Positions 1-7,260 of a stretch of 11,629 nt of DNA are shown in pieces; positions within the stretch are counted from its first letter, which is position 1, and every line of letters starts with the position of its first letter. The DNA is from CAZWHE01 sp964633825 (GTDB lineage Bacteria; Planctomycetota; B15-G4; CAYZWU01), in contig CAZWHE010000130.1 of the NCBI GenBank assembly GCA_964633825.1, forward strand, positions 1-11,629, in the 5' to 3' direction. A model generated the notes under the pieces. That model saw only the letters and a list, made by a program, of their open reading frames with translations, ran no database searches and was not told the origin of the DNA. A program made the translations under genes and the position numbers.

Positions 1-104
1 GCGTTCACATCCTGGCAGACGGATTTGCGGCCCGAACCGTTCCCTTCACTGTTCCTGAAAGCGGCGCCCCGCCGTCCCTGTCGATCACGCTTGCTGCGAA
101 TTAA
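1..104 (+). CDS. 3' end of an unidentified gene (partial)
   Basis: The frame starting at base 3 is open for 33 codons and ends at a TAA at 102-104, ten bases before the convergent fabG stop. The visible residues alternate hydrophobic and polar amino acids and end in SLSITLAAN, which fits the last beta strands of a globular or secreted protein. The beginning lies outside the window. The frame was preferred because its stop lands exactly in the gap before fabG and its composition is protein-like; the frame starting at base 1 stays open but runs into fabG antisense. No family can be named from so short a piece. Confidence 0.5.
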   Translation, partial: VHILADGFAARTVPFTVPESGAPPSLSITLAAN

Positions 105-114
105 CAACGATCCG

Positions 115-861
115 TTAACAGCAAGTCATCCCCCCGTCAACGGCGATGACCTGGCCTGAAATGTAGGACGCGCCGGGAGAAGCCAGGAAAAGAACCGCCC
201 CCGCCACATCATCGGGCGTGCCGAACCTTCCCGTGGGGATTGTTTTAATGTACGCCCCCTTGATGTCGTCCGGGAGCTCTTCCGTCATGGCCGTTTCAAT
301 GAACCCCGGGGCCACGGCGTTCACCGTCACCCCGCGCCCGCCCAGCTCTTTGGCGAGAGCGCGGGTCAGGCCGATCACCCCCGCCTTGGACGCTGCATAA
401 TTTGCCTGGCCCGGATTTCCGATCAAGCCGATCACCGACGAAACATTGATGATCCGTCCCGAGCGCGCCTTGAACATGATTTTGACGGCCCCACGGGAGC
501 AGAGCGCCGTGCCGCGGAGATTGACGTTGAGAACGAGGTCCCAGTCTTTGTCCTTCATCCTCATGAAAAAGCCGTCGCGCGTCACACCCGCGTTGTTCAC
601 GAGAATGTCGATCCTCCCCATTTTCTCCATGACCGCTCCCATCAGGCCGTCTACCTCTTCCGCCTTCGAGATGTCCGCCCCGTGCGCCATGGTCCGGACA
701 CCGAGCTTTTCGATCTCGGCGGCGGTCTTCCCCGCCTCGTCGGCCAGAACGTCGGTGATCACAACGTCAGCGCCGGCGCGGGCGAGCTTCTCGGCGATCG
801 CACGGCCGATTCCCCTCGCGGAACCGGTTACCACGGCCACCCGGTCTTTCAGATCGTTCAT
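115..861 (-). CDS. fabG: 3-oxoacyl-ACP reductase FabG (SDR family)
   Basis: Classical short-chain dehydrogenase/reductase of 248 residues, the usual FabG length. FabG reduces 3-oxoacyl-ACP to 3-hydroxyacyl-ACP in the cytosolic fatty acid elongation cycle. The Rossmann glycine motif TGSARGIG is at residues 12-19 and NNAG at 89-92. The catalytic tetrad aligns as Asn114, Ser142, Tyr155 and Lys159, and the PGF segment follows at 185-187. Asp37 at the end of the second beta strand is a position where an acidic residue often favours NADH over NADPH, so cofactor choice is open. A GGGAG ribosome site (867-871) lies 5 nt before the ATG. The gene follows the aminotransferase by 15 nt and is probably co-transcribed with it. 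No acyl carrier protein or ketosynthase is nearby, so a specialised SDR substrate cannot be excluded. Confidence 0.85.
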   Translation of the reverse strand: MNDLKDRVAVVTGSARGIGRAIAEKLARAGADVVITDVLADEAGKTAAEIEKLGVRTMAHGADISKAEEVDGLMGAVMEKMGRIDILVNNAGVTRDGFFMRMKDKDWDLVLNVNLRGTALCSRGAVKIMFKARSGRIINVSSVIGLIGNPGQANYAASKAGVIGLTRALAKELGGRGVTVNAVAPGFIETAMTEELPDDIKGAYIKTIPTGRFGTPDDVAGAVLFLASPGASYISGQVIAVDGGMTCC

Positions 862-876
862 GTCGTCTCCCTTTCC

Positions 877-2043
877 TTACCCGGCCCGCTCGGCCGCCAT
901 CTCTTCGAAAGCCTCGACGCCGCGCCGCACGTCCTCTTCCGTGCTGAACGGACCGAGCGACGCACGAATCGCCCCGCCGCTTTCGGCCGTGCCTAGCCCC
1001 ACGTGAACGAGGGGGGCGCAGTGAAGGCCCGTTCGAACAGCGACATCGTGGTCCACGTCGAGAAGCGCGCCGGCATCGAAGGGCTTATAGCCCTTCATGT
1101 TGAATGAAAACACGGGCAGGTGGTTCTCCATCGAGTCGGCGCAGTAGAGGGTCACGCCCTTGATCGAGGCGAGCCCCTCTCTCATGGTTTCGGCGAGCTT
1201 TCGCTCGTGGGCTGCGATGTTATCGAGCCCCCTCTTTTCGATATAGTCCTGCGCCGCATAGAGACCGGCCACGCCGGTCAGGTTGACCGTGCCCGATTCG
1301 AGACGGTGCGGGAAGAGATCGGGCTGGCCGCGCACGGCCGACTGAACACCCGTTCCGCCGTACCGGGATGGCTTGATTCCCACGCCCTCCCTGACGAAAA
1401 GCCCGCCGATCCCGGTGGGAGCGAGCAGGGACTTGTGGCCCGTGAAGGCAACGGCGTCTATGAACATCTCTTCCATGTCGATGGGGATCATGCCCGCCGT
1501 CTGCGACGCGTCGATAGCGAAGAGAACGCCCTTCTCGCGACAGATGCGGCCCACCTCTCCCACCGGTTGGATCGTGCCGATCACGTTCGATCCGTGGTTC
1601 ATGACGATGAGCTTCGTGTTCGGCTTGATCTTCTTCCGAAAGTCGTCGGGATCGACAAAGCCCTTCCCGTCGAACTCGACATGGTCCGCCTCGATGACGC
1701 CCTTCTCGCGGAGCACGTAAACCGGGCGGAGCACCGAGTTGTGTTCCACCGTTGTGGTGATCACATGATCGCCTTCCCCCACAAGGCCCTGGATGATCGT
1801 GTTGAGCGCATCCGTTGCGTTGTAGCTGAAGATGAGCCGGTTGAAGTCCCCCTTCCCGTTGAAAAAAGCCTGCATGCGGCGGCGGGTCTTGATCAACATC
1901 TCCTCCGCTTCGAGCGCGAGATCGAAGCTGGAGCGCCCGGGATTCACGCCCGCCTTGTGGTAGAAATCGACTGCAAACTCAAGAACCTCCCTCGGTTTCG
2001 GCCATGTGGTTGCTGCGTTGTCGAGGTAAACGAGGTTGTCCAT
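877..2043 (-). CDS. Class V aminotransferase, cysteine desulfurase family
   Basis: PLP-dependent enzyme of 388 residues resembling the cysteine desulfurase-like subgroup of class V aminotransferases. It starts with the typical YLDNAATTWPKP. The PLP-stacking His is in the EHNS motif (100-103), Asp178 and Gln181 lie in DASQTAG, and the Schiff-base lysine is Lys204 in TGHKS. Cys342 in the RTGLHC motif is the expected persulfide-forming residue. The family removes sulfur (or selenium) from cysteine (or selenocysteine) to give alanine; which substrate is used here cannot be read from sequence. No IscU, SufE, SufU or tRNA-thiolation gene is adjacent, so this does not look like the housekeeping isc/suf enzyme. 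The ribosome site is weak (GGAA, about 9 nt upstream). It probably leads a two-gene unit with fabG. Confidence 0.85.
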   Translation of the reverse strand: MDNLVYLDNAATTWPKPREVLEFAVDFYHKAGVNPGRSSFDLALEAEEMLIKTRRRMQAFFNGKGDFNRLIFSYNATDALNTIIQGLVGEGDHVITTTVEHNSVLRPVYVLREKGVIEADHVEFDGKGFVDPDDFRKKIKPNTKLIVMNHGSNVIGTIQPVGEVGRICREKGVLFAIDASQTAGMIPIDMEEMFIDAVAFTGHKSLLAPTGIGGLFVREGVGIKPSRYGGTGVQSAVRGQPDLFPHRLESGTVNLTGVAGLYAAQDYIEKRGLDNIAAHERKLAETMREGLASIKGVTLYCADSMENHLPVFSFNMKGYKPFDAGALLDVDHDVAVRTGLHCAPLVHVGLGTAESGGAIRASLGPFSTEEDVRRGVEAFEEMAAERAG

Positions 2044-2088
2044 TTCATTGATTCCAAATAAATATTTTCGGCGCGGAGTTTCACATTC

Positions 2089-2102
2089 TTACCCGAGGGT
2101 AA
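2089..2102. promoter_or_regulatory. Palindrome upstream of the aminotransferase gene
   Basis: TTACCC and GGGTAA form a perfect 6-bp inverted repeat around a 2-nt centre, about 46 bp upstream of the aminotransferase start. The heptamer ACCCGAG at 2091-2097 also recurs at 2104-2110. The surrounding 130-nt gap (2044-2173) contains no gene. An operator is possible, but no regulator matching it is evident and chance is not excluded. Confidence 0.25.
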
Positions 2103-2173
2103 AACCCGAGCAATACAATTTATCCTTTATTCGACGGGACGCCTGTCCGGGCTGGGGAAAAGCGTTTTCCTTT

Positions 2174-3235
2174 TTATCTCAGAAAAATTTCTCTGAAAAA
2201 TTCCTGCCTCTTTTCATACTCCCCGGCCGCCTTGTCGAAGTCTACGATCATGGCCCTGAAATCTTTTCCCGGAACCTTGACGTAGTCCGGTCTTTTCACT
2301 CCGCTGCGAACCGGGATCTGGGCCGAGTCGGAAAAGGCGAGCTTCTCCTCCACCTCGGGGCTTAGAATATAGTCGATCAGCTTCCGAGCGGCCTCGGAAT
2401 GGGGGGCTCCCTTGATCATGGCCACCGAATTGGGAATAAGCAGCGTCCCGCACTCCCCCTCCCCCTGGTCCGGATAGACCGATGCCACGGGAAAACCGTC
2501 TGCTTCGGCCACGCGGAAGTCGTCGGTGTCCGTAAAACCGAAGGCATACTCCCCTTTTCTGACCTGTCTCATGAGATAAGCGTTTCCGGGCGTAAGGTGG
2601 GTTCCGTTGTCGAGAAGCTTCCGGAAAAAGTCTTTCGCACCTTTCTCCCCGAGCAACTGAAAGAGAACCGTGCCGTGAGTGGCCGTGGTGCCGGCCAATG
2701 GCCGCGCCATGCCGCCCTGTCCCTTCCGGGCCGGATCGATGAGGTCCTTGTAAGACCCGGGCCATTGAGACGGATCGGACAGGATCTCCGTGTTGACGAT
2801 CAAGACGCGCGCCCTCGCCGCGAAACCGGTCCAGTATCCTTCGGGGTCCTTGAACTTCGCCGGAATCCCCTCGGCCTGCGGGGAAGAATAGGGCTGCAGG
2901 GCGCCCAGTTTTTTGAGGCGCACCGTGAGCATGAGCTCGTTGTTCCAGAAAACATCGCAGCGCGGATTGGACATCTCCTCGCGGATCTTCTGGTAGAGAC
3001 CGACCGTTTTCGTTGCTTCGAGGTCATACTGAGCGCGGACCTCGATCCCAGTTCGTTTTTCGAACTCTTTGAGAAGGGGCTCGGAAAAGTTTTGATCGAG
3101 CGCGCAGTAGATGACGACTTCCGGTTCGTCGTTCCCGCCGCAGCCGCCCGAGAAGAAACAGAGCACGGCCACAGACGCGACAATCGTCGAGAGCAAAATT
3201 GTTTTTGTCGTTTTAGGGTTTTTTATCATTGTCAA
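2174..3235 (-). CDS. Iron(III)-type ABC substrate-binding lipoprotein (orphan)
   Basis: Family 1 extracellular solute-binding protein, similar in layout to FbpA/FutA-like iron(III) binders. It starts with a lysine-rich n-region, a hydrophobic stretch and a lipobox ending GGC, so it should be anchored by that Cys in the periplasm. The first lobe follows (VVIYCALDQNFSEPLLKEFE, then DVFWNNELMLTVRLKKLGAL). The paired tyrosines that bind ferric iron in FbpA are not obvious; the region reads GNAYLMRQVRKGEYAFGFTD, so the ligand is uncertain. No permease or ATPase gene is adjacent. GGAGG (3242-3246) sits 6 nt before a TTG at 3235 and 12 nt before an ATG at 3229; either is plausible. The longer frame from 3265 is unlikely because it would begin inside the promoter's -10 element. 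It is divergent from the AmmeMemoRadiSam operon. Confidence 0.8.
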   Translation of the reverse strand: MTMIKNPKTTKTILLSTIVASVAVLCFFSGGCGGNDEPEVVIYCALDQNFSEPLLKEFEKRTGIEVRAQYDLEATKTVGLYQKIREEMSNPRCDVFWNNELMLTVRLKKLGALQPYSSPQAEGIPAKFKDPEGYWTGFAARARVLIVNTEILSDPSQWPGSYKDLIDPARKGQGGMARPLAGTTATHGTVLFQLLGEKGAKDFFRKLLDNGTHLTPGNAYLMRQVRKGEYAFGFTDTDDFRVAEADGFPVASVYPDQGEGECGTLLIPNSVAMIKGAPHSEAARKLIDYILSPEVEEKLAFSDSAQIPVRSGVKRPDYVKVPGKDFRAMIVDFDKAAGEYEKRQEFFREIFLR

Positions 3236-3265
3236 CCGGGGCCTCCAAATCATCACAACCCCCAT

Positions 3266-3293
3266 ATCATACCCGCCGGCAAGATCCTGGAAA
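3266..3293 (-). promoter_or_regulatory. Candidate promoter of the binding-protein gene
   Basis: Read on the minus strand, a -35-like TTTCCA (3293-3288) is followed after 16 nt by TATGAT (3271-3266), a five-of-six match to the -10 consensus. Transcription would start near 3259, a short leader ahead of the TTG/ATG starts at 3235 and 3229. Confidence 0.45.
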
Positions 3294-3330
3294 AGCCGGG
3301 CTTTAACCTCAATCCGTTAAAAGATCGGAA

Positions 3331-3359
3331 ATGACAAAGACGATAAGATATGTTAACAT
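3331..3359 (+). promoter_or_regulatory. Candidate extended -10 promoter of the AmmeMemoRadiSam operon
   Basis: ATGACA (3331-3336, five of six bases of the -35 consensus) is followed after 17 nt by TAACAT (3354-3359), preceded by TG at 3351-3352 in the extended -10 position. Transcription would start near 3366, leaving a leader of about 130 nt before the GTG at 3495. It shares a 260-nt divergent region with the binding-protein promoter, with about 40 bp between the two. Confidence 0.45.
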
Positions 3360-3411
3360 GAATCGACTTAATGAGGGCCTTGTGCCAATCAGCCATGCCA
3401 GGGAACGTTAA

Positions 3412-3480
3412 TTTGGCGGCCCGGCTTTCGCAGGCTGTATCGGATTTTTTGATGTCTTGGGTTTCAGCATGCGGGCCAAA
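3412..3480 (+). promoter_or_regulatory. Possible structured leader RNA before the operon
   Basis: TTTGG (3412-3416) plus CCCG (3420-3423) can pair with CGGG plus CCAAA (3472-3480), giving nine base pairs with a three-base bulge. The stem encloses about 48 nt and closes 4 nt before the GGAG ribosome site at 3485-3488, so folding could affect translation of the first gene. I could not match it to a known riboswitch class. It may equally be a chance fold in GC-rich DNA. Confidence 0.25.
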
Positions 3481-3494
3481 AAGCGGAGTTTCCT

Positions 3495-5093
3495 GTGACA
3501 AAACGGTTGTGGACGCTTCCTCTGTTTATCCTGGTTTTTCTGTCATGCACGCGGTGCGACACAAACAGAGAGGTTCAAACAGCCGCGGTCTCCTCAGGAA
3601 AAGATGTATCGGAAATGAATGACCCAAAAACTCCCCAAAAAGCCTTGAAAACCCGTGAAGCCGTCTTCGCCGGAAGCTGGTACGAAGGAACCGAGGCCGG
3701 ACTCCGGAAGCAGGTGGACCGATTTCTCGACAAGGCGAAAACCGTGGTCCCCGACGGGCCGGTGCGCGCCCTGATCAGCCCCCATGCCGGCTACACTTAT
3801 TCCGGCTCGACCGCCGCCGTGGGCTACAAAACACTCCGGGGCGCACAAGTAAAACGCGTGATCGTTCTCGCTCCGAGCCACAGATATCCTCTGATGGGGG
3901 CGTCCATAGCGGATGTAACCCATTACTCCACACCGCTCGGCCTCATTCCTCTCGACCGGGAGGCCTGCGACAAGATCTTGGAAAACGAACTCTTTTCATC
4001 CGTTCCGGCCGCCCATCGAGCCGAACATTCCCTGGAAATCCAGCTCCCCTTCCTCCAGCGTGTTCTCGAAAAAGGGTTCACCATGATACCGATCGTGGTC
4101 GGCGAGACGCCTCCCGACCAATTCGAAGAGATGACAAGCGTACTGCTTCCCTACTGGGACGAGAACACCATCATCGTTGCATCATCCGATTTTACTCATT
4201 TCGGCCACAGCTTCGGGTATGTTCCGTTCGAAGACAACGTGGCGCAGAATCTCTCGAAGCTCGACCATGGCGCCGCAAACAGAATCGTCGATCTCGACAG
4301 AAAAGGTTTTGACAAGTATGTCGCGGAAACGGGCGCCACGATCTGCGGACGCAAGCCCATATCCCTTCTCTTGGGCTTGGCCGACAAAAAAGGCGTTTCC
4401 GCCAGTGAGCTTTTTTACACCACGTCCGGTGAAATAACCGGAGACTATTCTCACACGGTTTCCTATATGTCCATTGCAATGACGGGCGGGACATTCGGAG
4501 AATCTTATCTCGACAACGGCTGTCTTCTCTCCGAAGAGGAAAAACAAACCCTTCTCCGGTTGGCGAGGGATACGCTGAAATGCTGGCTCGAAACCGGACG
4601 GAAAAAACCCGACCTCTCTGCTTATGATATCACCGACCGGCTGAAAAGCGATTTCGGCGCGTTCGTGACTCTGAAGAAAAAAGGGGACCTTCGCGGATGC
4701 ATCGGCTACCTCGTAGCGCGCGGGCCCCTCTTCGAAGCCGTTATGAACAACACGGTCAACGCTGCGGCGCATGATGTCCGCTTTCCGCCCGTAGCCCTCA
4801 AGGAAGAACCCGATATCCGGATCGAAATATCCGCCCTCAGCCCCCTTGTCCGGGTGAAAGACATCAAAGAAATCGTCGTAGGCCGCGACGGCCTCATCAT
4901 TACAAAAGGCCTCAACCGCGGCACTCTTCTCCCGCAGGTCGCCACCGAATACGGGTGGGACAGAATCACCTTTCTCGAACACACGTGCCACAAAGCAGGC
5001 CTTCCAAAGAATGCCTACAAGGAGCCGGACGTTGTCATTGAGAGGTATTCGGCCCAGGTCTTTGGCGAGCACGCATCCCCTGCAAAGGAATGA
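3495..5093 (+). CDS. MEMO1-AMMECR1 fusion lipoprotein (AmmeMemoRadiSam proteins B and A)
   Basis: A 532-residue fusion of two families usually encoded separately. The start is a GTG with GGAG 6 nt upstream. The N-terminus is a short charged region, a hydrophobic run and FLSC (Cys18), an imperfect lipobox suggesting a membrane-anchored periplasmic protein; Cys21 also follows. Residues about 55-335 are the Memo domain. All residues aligned with the metal/active site of human MEMO1 are present: His97 (SPHAGY), His129 (LAPSHR), Asp232 and His235 (SSDFTHFG) and Cys284 (TICGRKP). This fold is related to class III extradiol dioxygenases. Residues about 345-520 are the AMMECR1 domain with its hallmark LRGCIG (399-404). 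The biochemical role of the bacterial system is unknown. The stop overlaps the next start as ATGA, implying translational coupling. Confidence 0.9.
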   Translation: MTKRLWTLPLFILVFLSCTRCDTNREVQTAAVSSGKDVSEMNDPKTPQKALKTREAVFAGSWYEGTEAGLRKQVDRFLDKAKTVVPDGPVRALISPHAGYTYSGSTAAVGYKTLRGAQVKRVIVLAPSHRYPLMGASIADVTHYSTPLGLIPLDREACDKILENELFSSVPAAHRAEHSLEIQLPFLQRVLEKGFTMIPIVVGETPPDQFEEMTSVLLPYWDENTIIVASSDFTHFGHSFGYVPFEDNVAQNLSKLDHGAANRIVDLDRKGFDKYVAETGATICGRKPISLLLGLADKKGVSASELFYTTSGEITGDYSHTVSYMSIAMTGGTFGESYLDNGCLLSEEEKQTLLRLARDTLKCWLETGRKKPDLSAYDITDRLKSDFGAFVTLKKKGDLRGCIGYLVARGPLFEAVMNNTVNAAAHDVRFPPVALKEEPDIRIEISALSPLVRVKDIKEIVVGRDGLIITKGLNRGTLLPQVATEYGWDRITFLEHTCHKAGLPKNAYKEPDVVIERYSAQVFGEHASPAKE

Positions 5094-6139
5094 AAAAGAA
5101 AGCGAACACCTGCAGCCGGCGGGAATTCATGGAAAAGGCCGCTGTTCTCGGTCTGGCCGGTGCCGCTTCCGTACCAGTGATGTGCCATCCCGGCGGCGAC
5201 ACCGATAATCCGGTTCAAAAGCCTCCTTCCCCGCCGGCCCAAGCTCGCCGGAGCCGCGTCGTACGCTTCAGGCAGCGCCGCCGGCCCGAAGATGCGGCCA
5301 AGATCGATGAAGGCGCGGCTTCGAAAATCCTTCAAGAAACGCTTTCGCTCCTGACGGGCAAAAAGAGCCTGGCCGGCTCATTGGGAATGATCTTCAAACC
5401 GGGCGAACGGGTCGGCATCAAGCTCAACTGCCTTGCCGGCCGCGGGCTTTCCCCTCAGCCGGCTCTTGTGAACGCTCTTGTGGGCGGCCTTGCCGGCGCC
5501 GGGATCAAGAGAACGGACATCGTTGTCTTCGAGAGGTCGGAGCGCGAGCTGCGCGAGGCGGGCTTTTCAATCCAACGGGACAAGGGTCCCCGCATTATCG
5601 GCAACGACAGCCCCGGCATGGGCTATGAAAGCCGTCCCTTCCTGCACAAGTCGATCGGGTCCTGCTTCAGCCGCATTCTGACCCGTGAAGTAGATGCCTT
5701 CATCAACTTCGGCGTGCTGAAAGACCACAACCTGGCCGGTGTCTCCGCAGGGTTAAAGAATTTATTCGGCTTGATTCATAACCCGAACAAATACCACGAC
5801 GACCACTGCAACCCCTTCGTCGCTCATGTGGCGGACTCACAACCTGTCAAGGAGAAGCTGCGGCTCACGCTGTGCGATGCCATGACGGCGCAATACAATG
5901 GCGGGCCCGCCCTTGTAAAGAAATACACCTGGCATCCGGGCCTCTTTCTTGCTTCGCAGGATCCCGTGGCTCTCGATGCCGTCGCTGCAGCCCTCATCGA
6001 GGAGAAACGGCGGTCGAAAGGTCTTCCGTCTCTCGAGGAGGACGGCCGGCCGCCTCTGTACATCAAGACAGCGTCGGATTGCGGTCTGGGCGAGGCCGAT
6101 CCATCCAAAATCGACATTATTGATAACGAAGGAGAATGA
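5090..6139 (+). CDS. DUF362 protein with Tat signal
   Basis: A 349-residue DUF362-family protein. The N-terminus has a twin-arginine motif, SRREFM (residues 9-14), followed by a small-residue hydrophobic stretch to about residue 31, so export as a folded protein by Tat is predicted. The body has typical family segments: VGIKLNCLAGRG (108-119), INFGVLKDHNLAGVSAGLKN (205-224), LCDAM (261-265) and DPVALDAVAAAL (291-302). Many DUF362 proteins carry a C-terminal ferredoxin-like domain; this one has none, only scattered cysteines (8, 32, 114, 192, 240, 262, 331). The family's reaction is not known. The ATG overlaps the preceding stop by 4 nt, and AAAGGA directly abuts the start, so translation probably relies on coupling. 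Lying between the two AmmeMemoRadiSam genes, it is likely part of the same pathway. Confidence 0.85.
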   Translation: MKKKANTCSRREFMEKAAVLGLAGAASVPVMCHPGGDTDNPVQKPPSPPAQARRSRVVRFRQRRRPEDAAKIDEGAASKILQETLSLLTGKKSLAGSLGMIFKPGERVGIKLNCLAGRGLSPQPALVNALVGGLAGAGIKRTDIVVFERSERELREAGFSIQRDKGPRIIGNDSPGMGYESRPFLHKSIGSCFSRILTREVDAFINFGVLKDHNLAGVSAGLKNLFGLIHNPNKYHDDHCNPFVAHVADSQPVKEKLRLTLCDAMTAQYNGGPALVKKYTWHPGLFLASQDPVALDAVAAALIEEKRRSKGLPSLEEDGRPPLYIKTASDCGLGEADPSKIDIIDNEGE

Positions 6140-7260
6140 TGCCCGTTCCGACGAGAAGAGAGTTCCTGAAGCATTCATGTCTTTCCGGGATCTGCGCCTT
6201 GGGAGCGAATGCTCAGCTTTTCGCATCTTCTTCCGCTCGGGACGAATCCCCTGTCGAGGCCCGATATTACGATAAGCAGGAAGACCGGAAGATCATATGC
6301 CGCCTCTGCCCGCGCGAATGTCAGGTCGCGGACCGCGAGCGCGGATATTGCGGCGTGCGCGAGAACCGAAAAGGGACCTATTTCACACTCGTTCATTCCA
6401 ATCTTTGCGCCGAGCACATCGACCCCGTCGAGAAGAAGCCTGTTTTCCACTTTCTTCCAGGAAGCAGGGCCTACTCGATCGCCACGGCCGGGTGCAACAT
6501 AGAATGCAAATTCTGCCAGAACTGGGAGATTTCCCAATTCCGTCCCGAACAAATCGCTTCGAGACGCCGCACCCCGGAGGAGGTCGTTCGCCTGGCAAAA
6601 GCCGGCCAATGCGCCAGCATTGCATACACATATACGGAGCCTGTTGTTTTCTACGAATACATGTACGACTGTGCAAAAGCCGGCCGGAAAGCCGGAATCA
6701 AAAGCGCCATGATCTCAAACGGTTATATCCTGGATGAACCGCTCCGCGATCTCGTCAAGGTCCTGGATGCCGTCAAGATCGACCTCAAGGCCTTTACGGA
6801 AGGGTTTTACCGGGACCTGTGCAGCGGCCGGTTGGAGCCCGTTCTTCACACGCTCAAAGTTCTCAAGGAGTCGGGGATTTGGTTCGAGATCGTCGTGCTG
6901 ATCATCCCTTTCAAGAACGACTCCTTGGAGGAGATCAAAGCGATGTGCGGCTGGATCACCGAAAATCTCGGAGACTCCATACCGCTTCATTTCACTAGGT
7001 TTCACCCCACATATAAGCTCAGAGATATCCCCCCCACACCGGTGGAAACCCTGGAAAAAGCCTATGAAAGCGCCCGGGCCGCGGGCTTGAAATTCCCGTA
7101 TATCGGCAATGTTTATGGACACGAAGGTGAAAACACGAAGTGTCCGCATTGTGAGAAAACCATCATCAAAAGAATGGGATTCCGGATCGCGTCCTTGCAG
7201 GTTTCCTCGGGAAAGTGCTCCTTTTGTTCCGGGACGATTCCAGGGATTTGGAACAAATAA
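6139..7260 (+). CDS. amrS: AmmeMemoRadiSam-type radical SAM enzyme with Tat-like signal
   Basis: Radical SAM protein of 373 residues related to pyruvate formate-lyase activating enzyme. With numbering from the first ATG (6136), the 4Fe-4S motif CX3CX2C is Cys120, Cys124 and Cys127 (GCNIECKFC), followed by QNWEIS. A cysteine cluster precedes it (Cys55, 58, 62 and 72), and a zinc-ribbon-like pair ends the protein (CPHC at 336-339, CSFC at 361-364). The N-terminus reads TRREFLK, a near-ideal Tat motif, then a moderately hydrophobic stretch ending near AQLFASSSA. The second ATG at 6139 is preferred: GAAGGAGA (6128-6135) leaves 4 nt to it and only 1 nt to 6136. It overlaps the DUF362 stop (TGATG). 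The substrate is unknown, and no glycyl radical enzyme is nearby. Tat export of a SAM-dependent enzyme would be odd, so the motif may be vestigial. Confidence 0.85.
   Translation: MPVPTRREFLKHSCLSGICALGANAQLFASSSARDESPVEARYYDKQEDRKIICRLCPRECQVADRERGYCGVRENRKGTYFTLVHSNLCAEHIDPVEKKPVFHFLPGSRAYSIATAGCNIECKFCQNWEISQFRPEQIASRRRTPEEVVRLAKAGQCASIAYTYTEPVVFYEYMYDCAKAGRKAGIKSAMISNGYILDEPLRDLVKVLDAVKIDLKAFTEGFYRDLCSGRLEPVLHTLKVLKESGIWFEIVVLIIPFKNDSLEEIKAMCGWITENLGDSIPLHFTRFHPTYKLRDIPPTPVETLEKAYESARAAGLKFPYIGNVYGHEGENTKCPHCEKTIIKRMGFRIASLQVSSGKCSFCSGTIPGIWNK

Noticed and set aside
1120..2061. A 313-codon plus-strand frame
   Set aside because: Antisense to the aminotransferase, with the Arg/His/Val-rich composition typical of a shadow frame.
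2148..2170. GGAAAA-GCG-TTTTCC hairpin followed by T-rich sequence, considered as a terminator
   Set aside because: The T-rich side is on the plus strand, where no gene ends here; on the minus strand, where the binding-protein gene ends, no T tract follows.
2399..3334. A 311-codon plus-strand frame
   Set aside because: Antisense to the binding lipoprotein; no domain, and it crosses the divergent promoter region.
3366..3494. Leader compared with cyclic-di-GMP, cobalamin and fluoride riboswitches
   Set aside because: The conserved core sequences of those classes, as far as I can recall them, are not present.
3253..3622. Small frames of about 80 codons on both strands in the divergent region
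   Set aside because: They overlap promoters and the start of the fusion gene, have no convincing ribosome sites, and show no protein-like pattern.
4182..5072. A 296-codon minus-strand frame
   Set aside because: Antisense to the Memo-AMMECR1 fusion, whose conserved residues identify the true strand.
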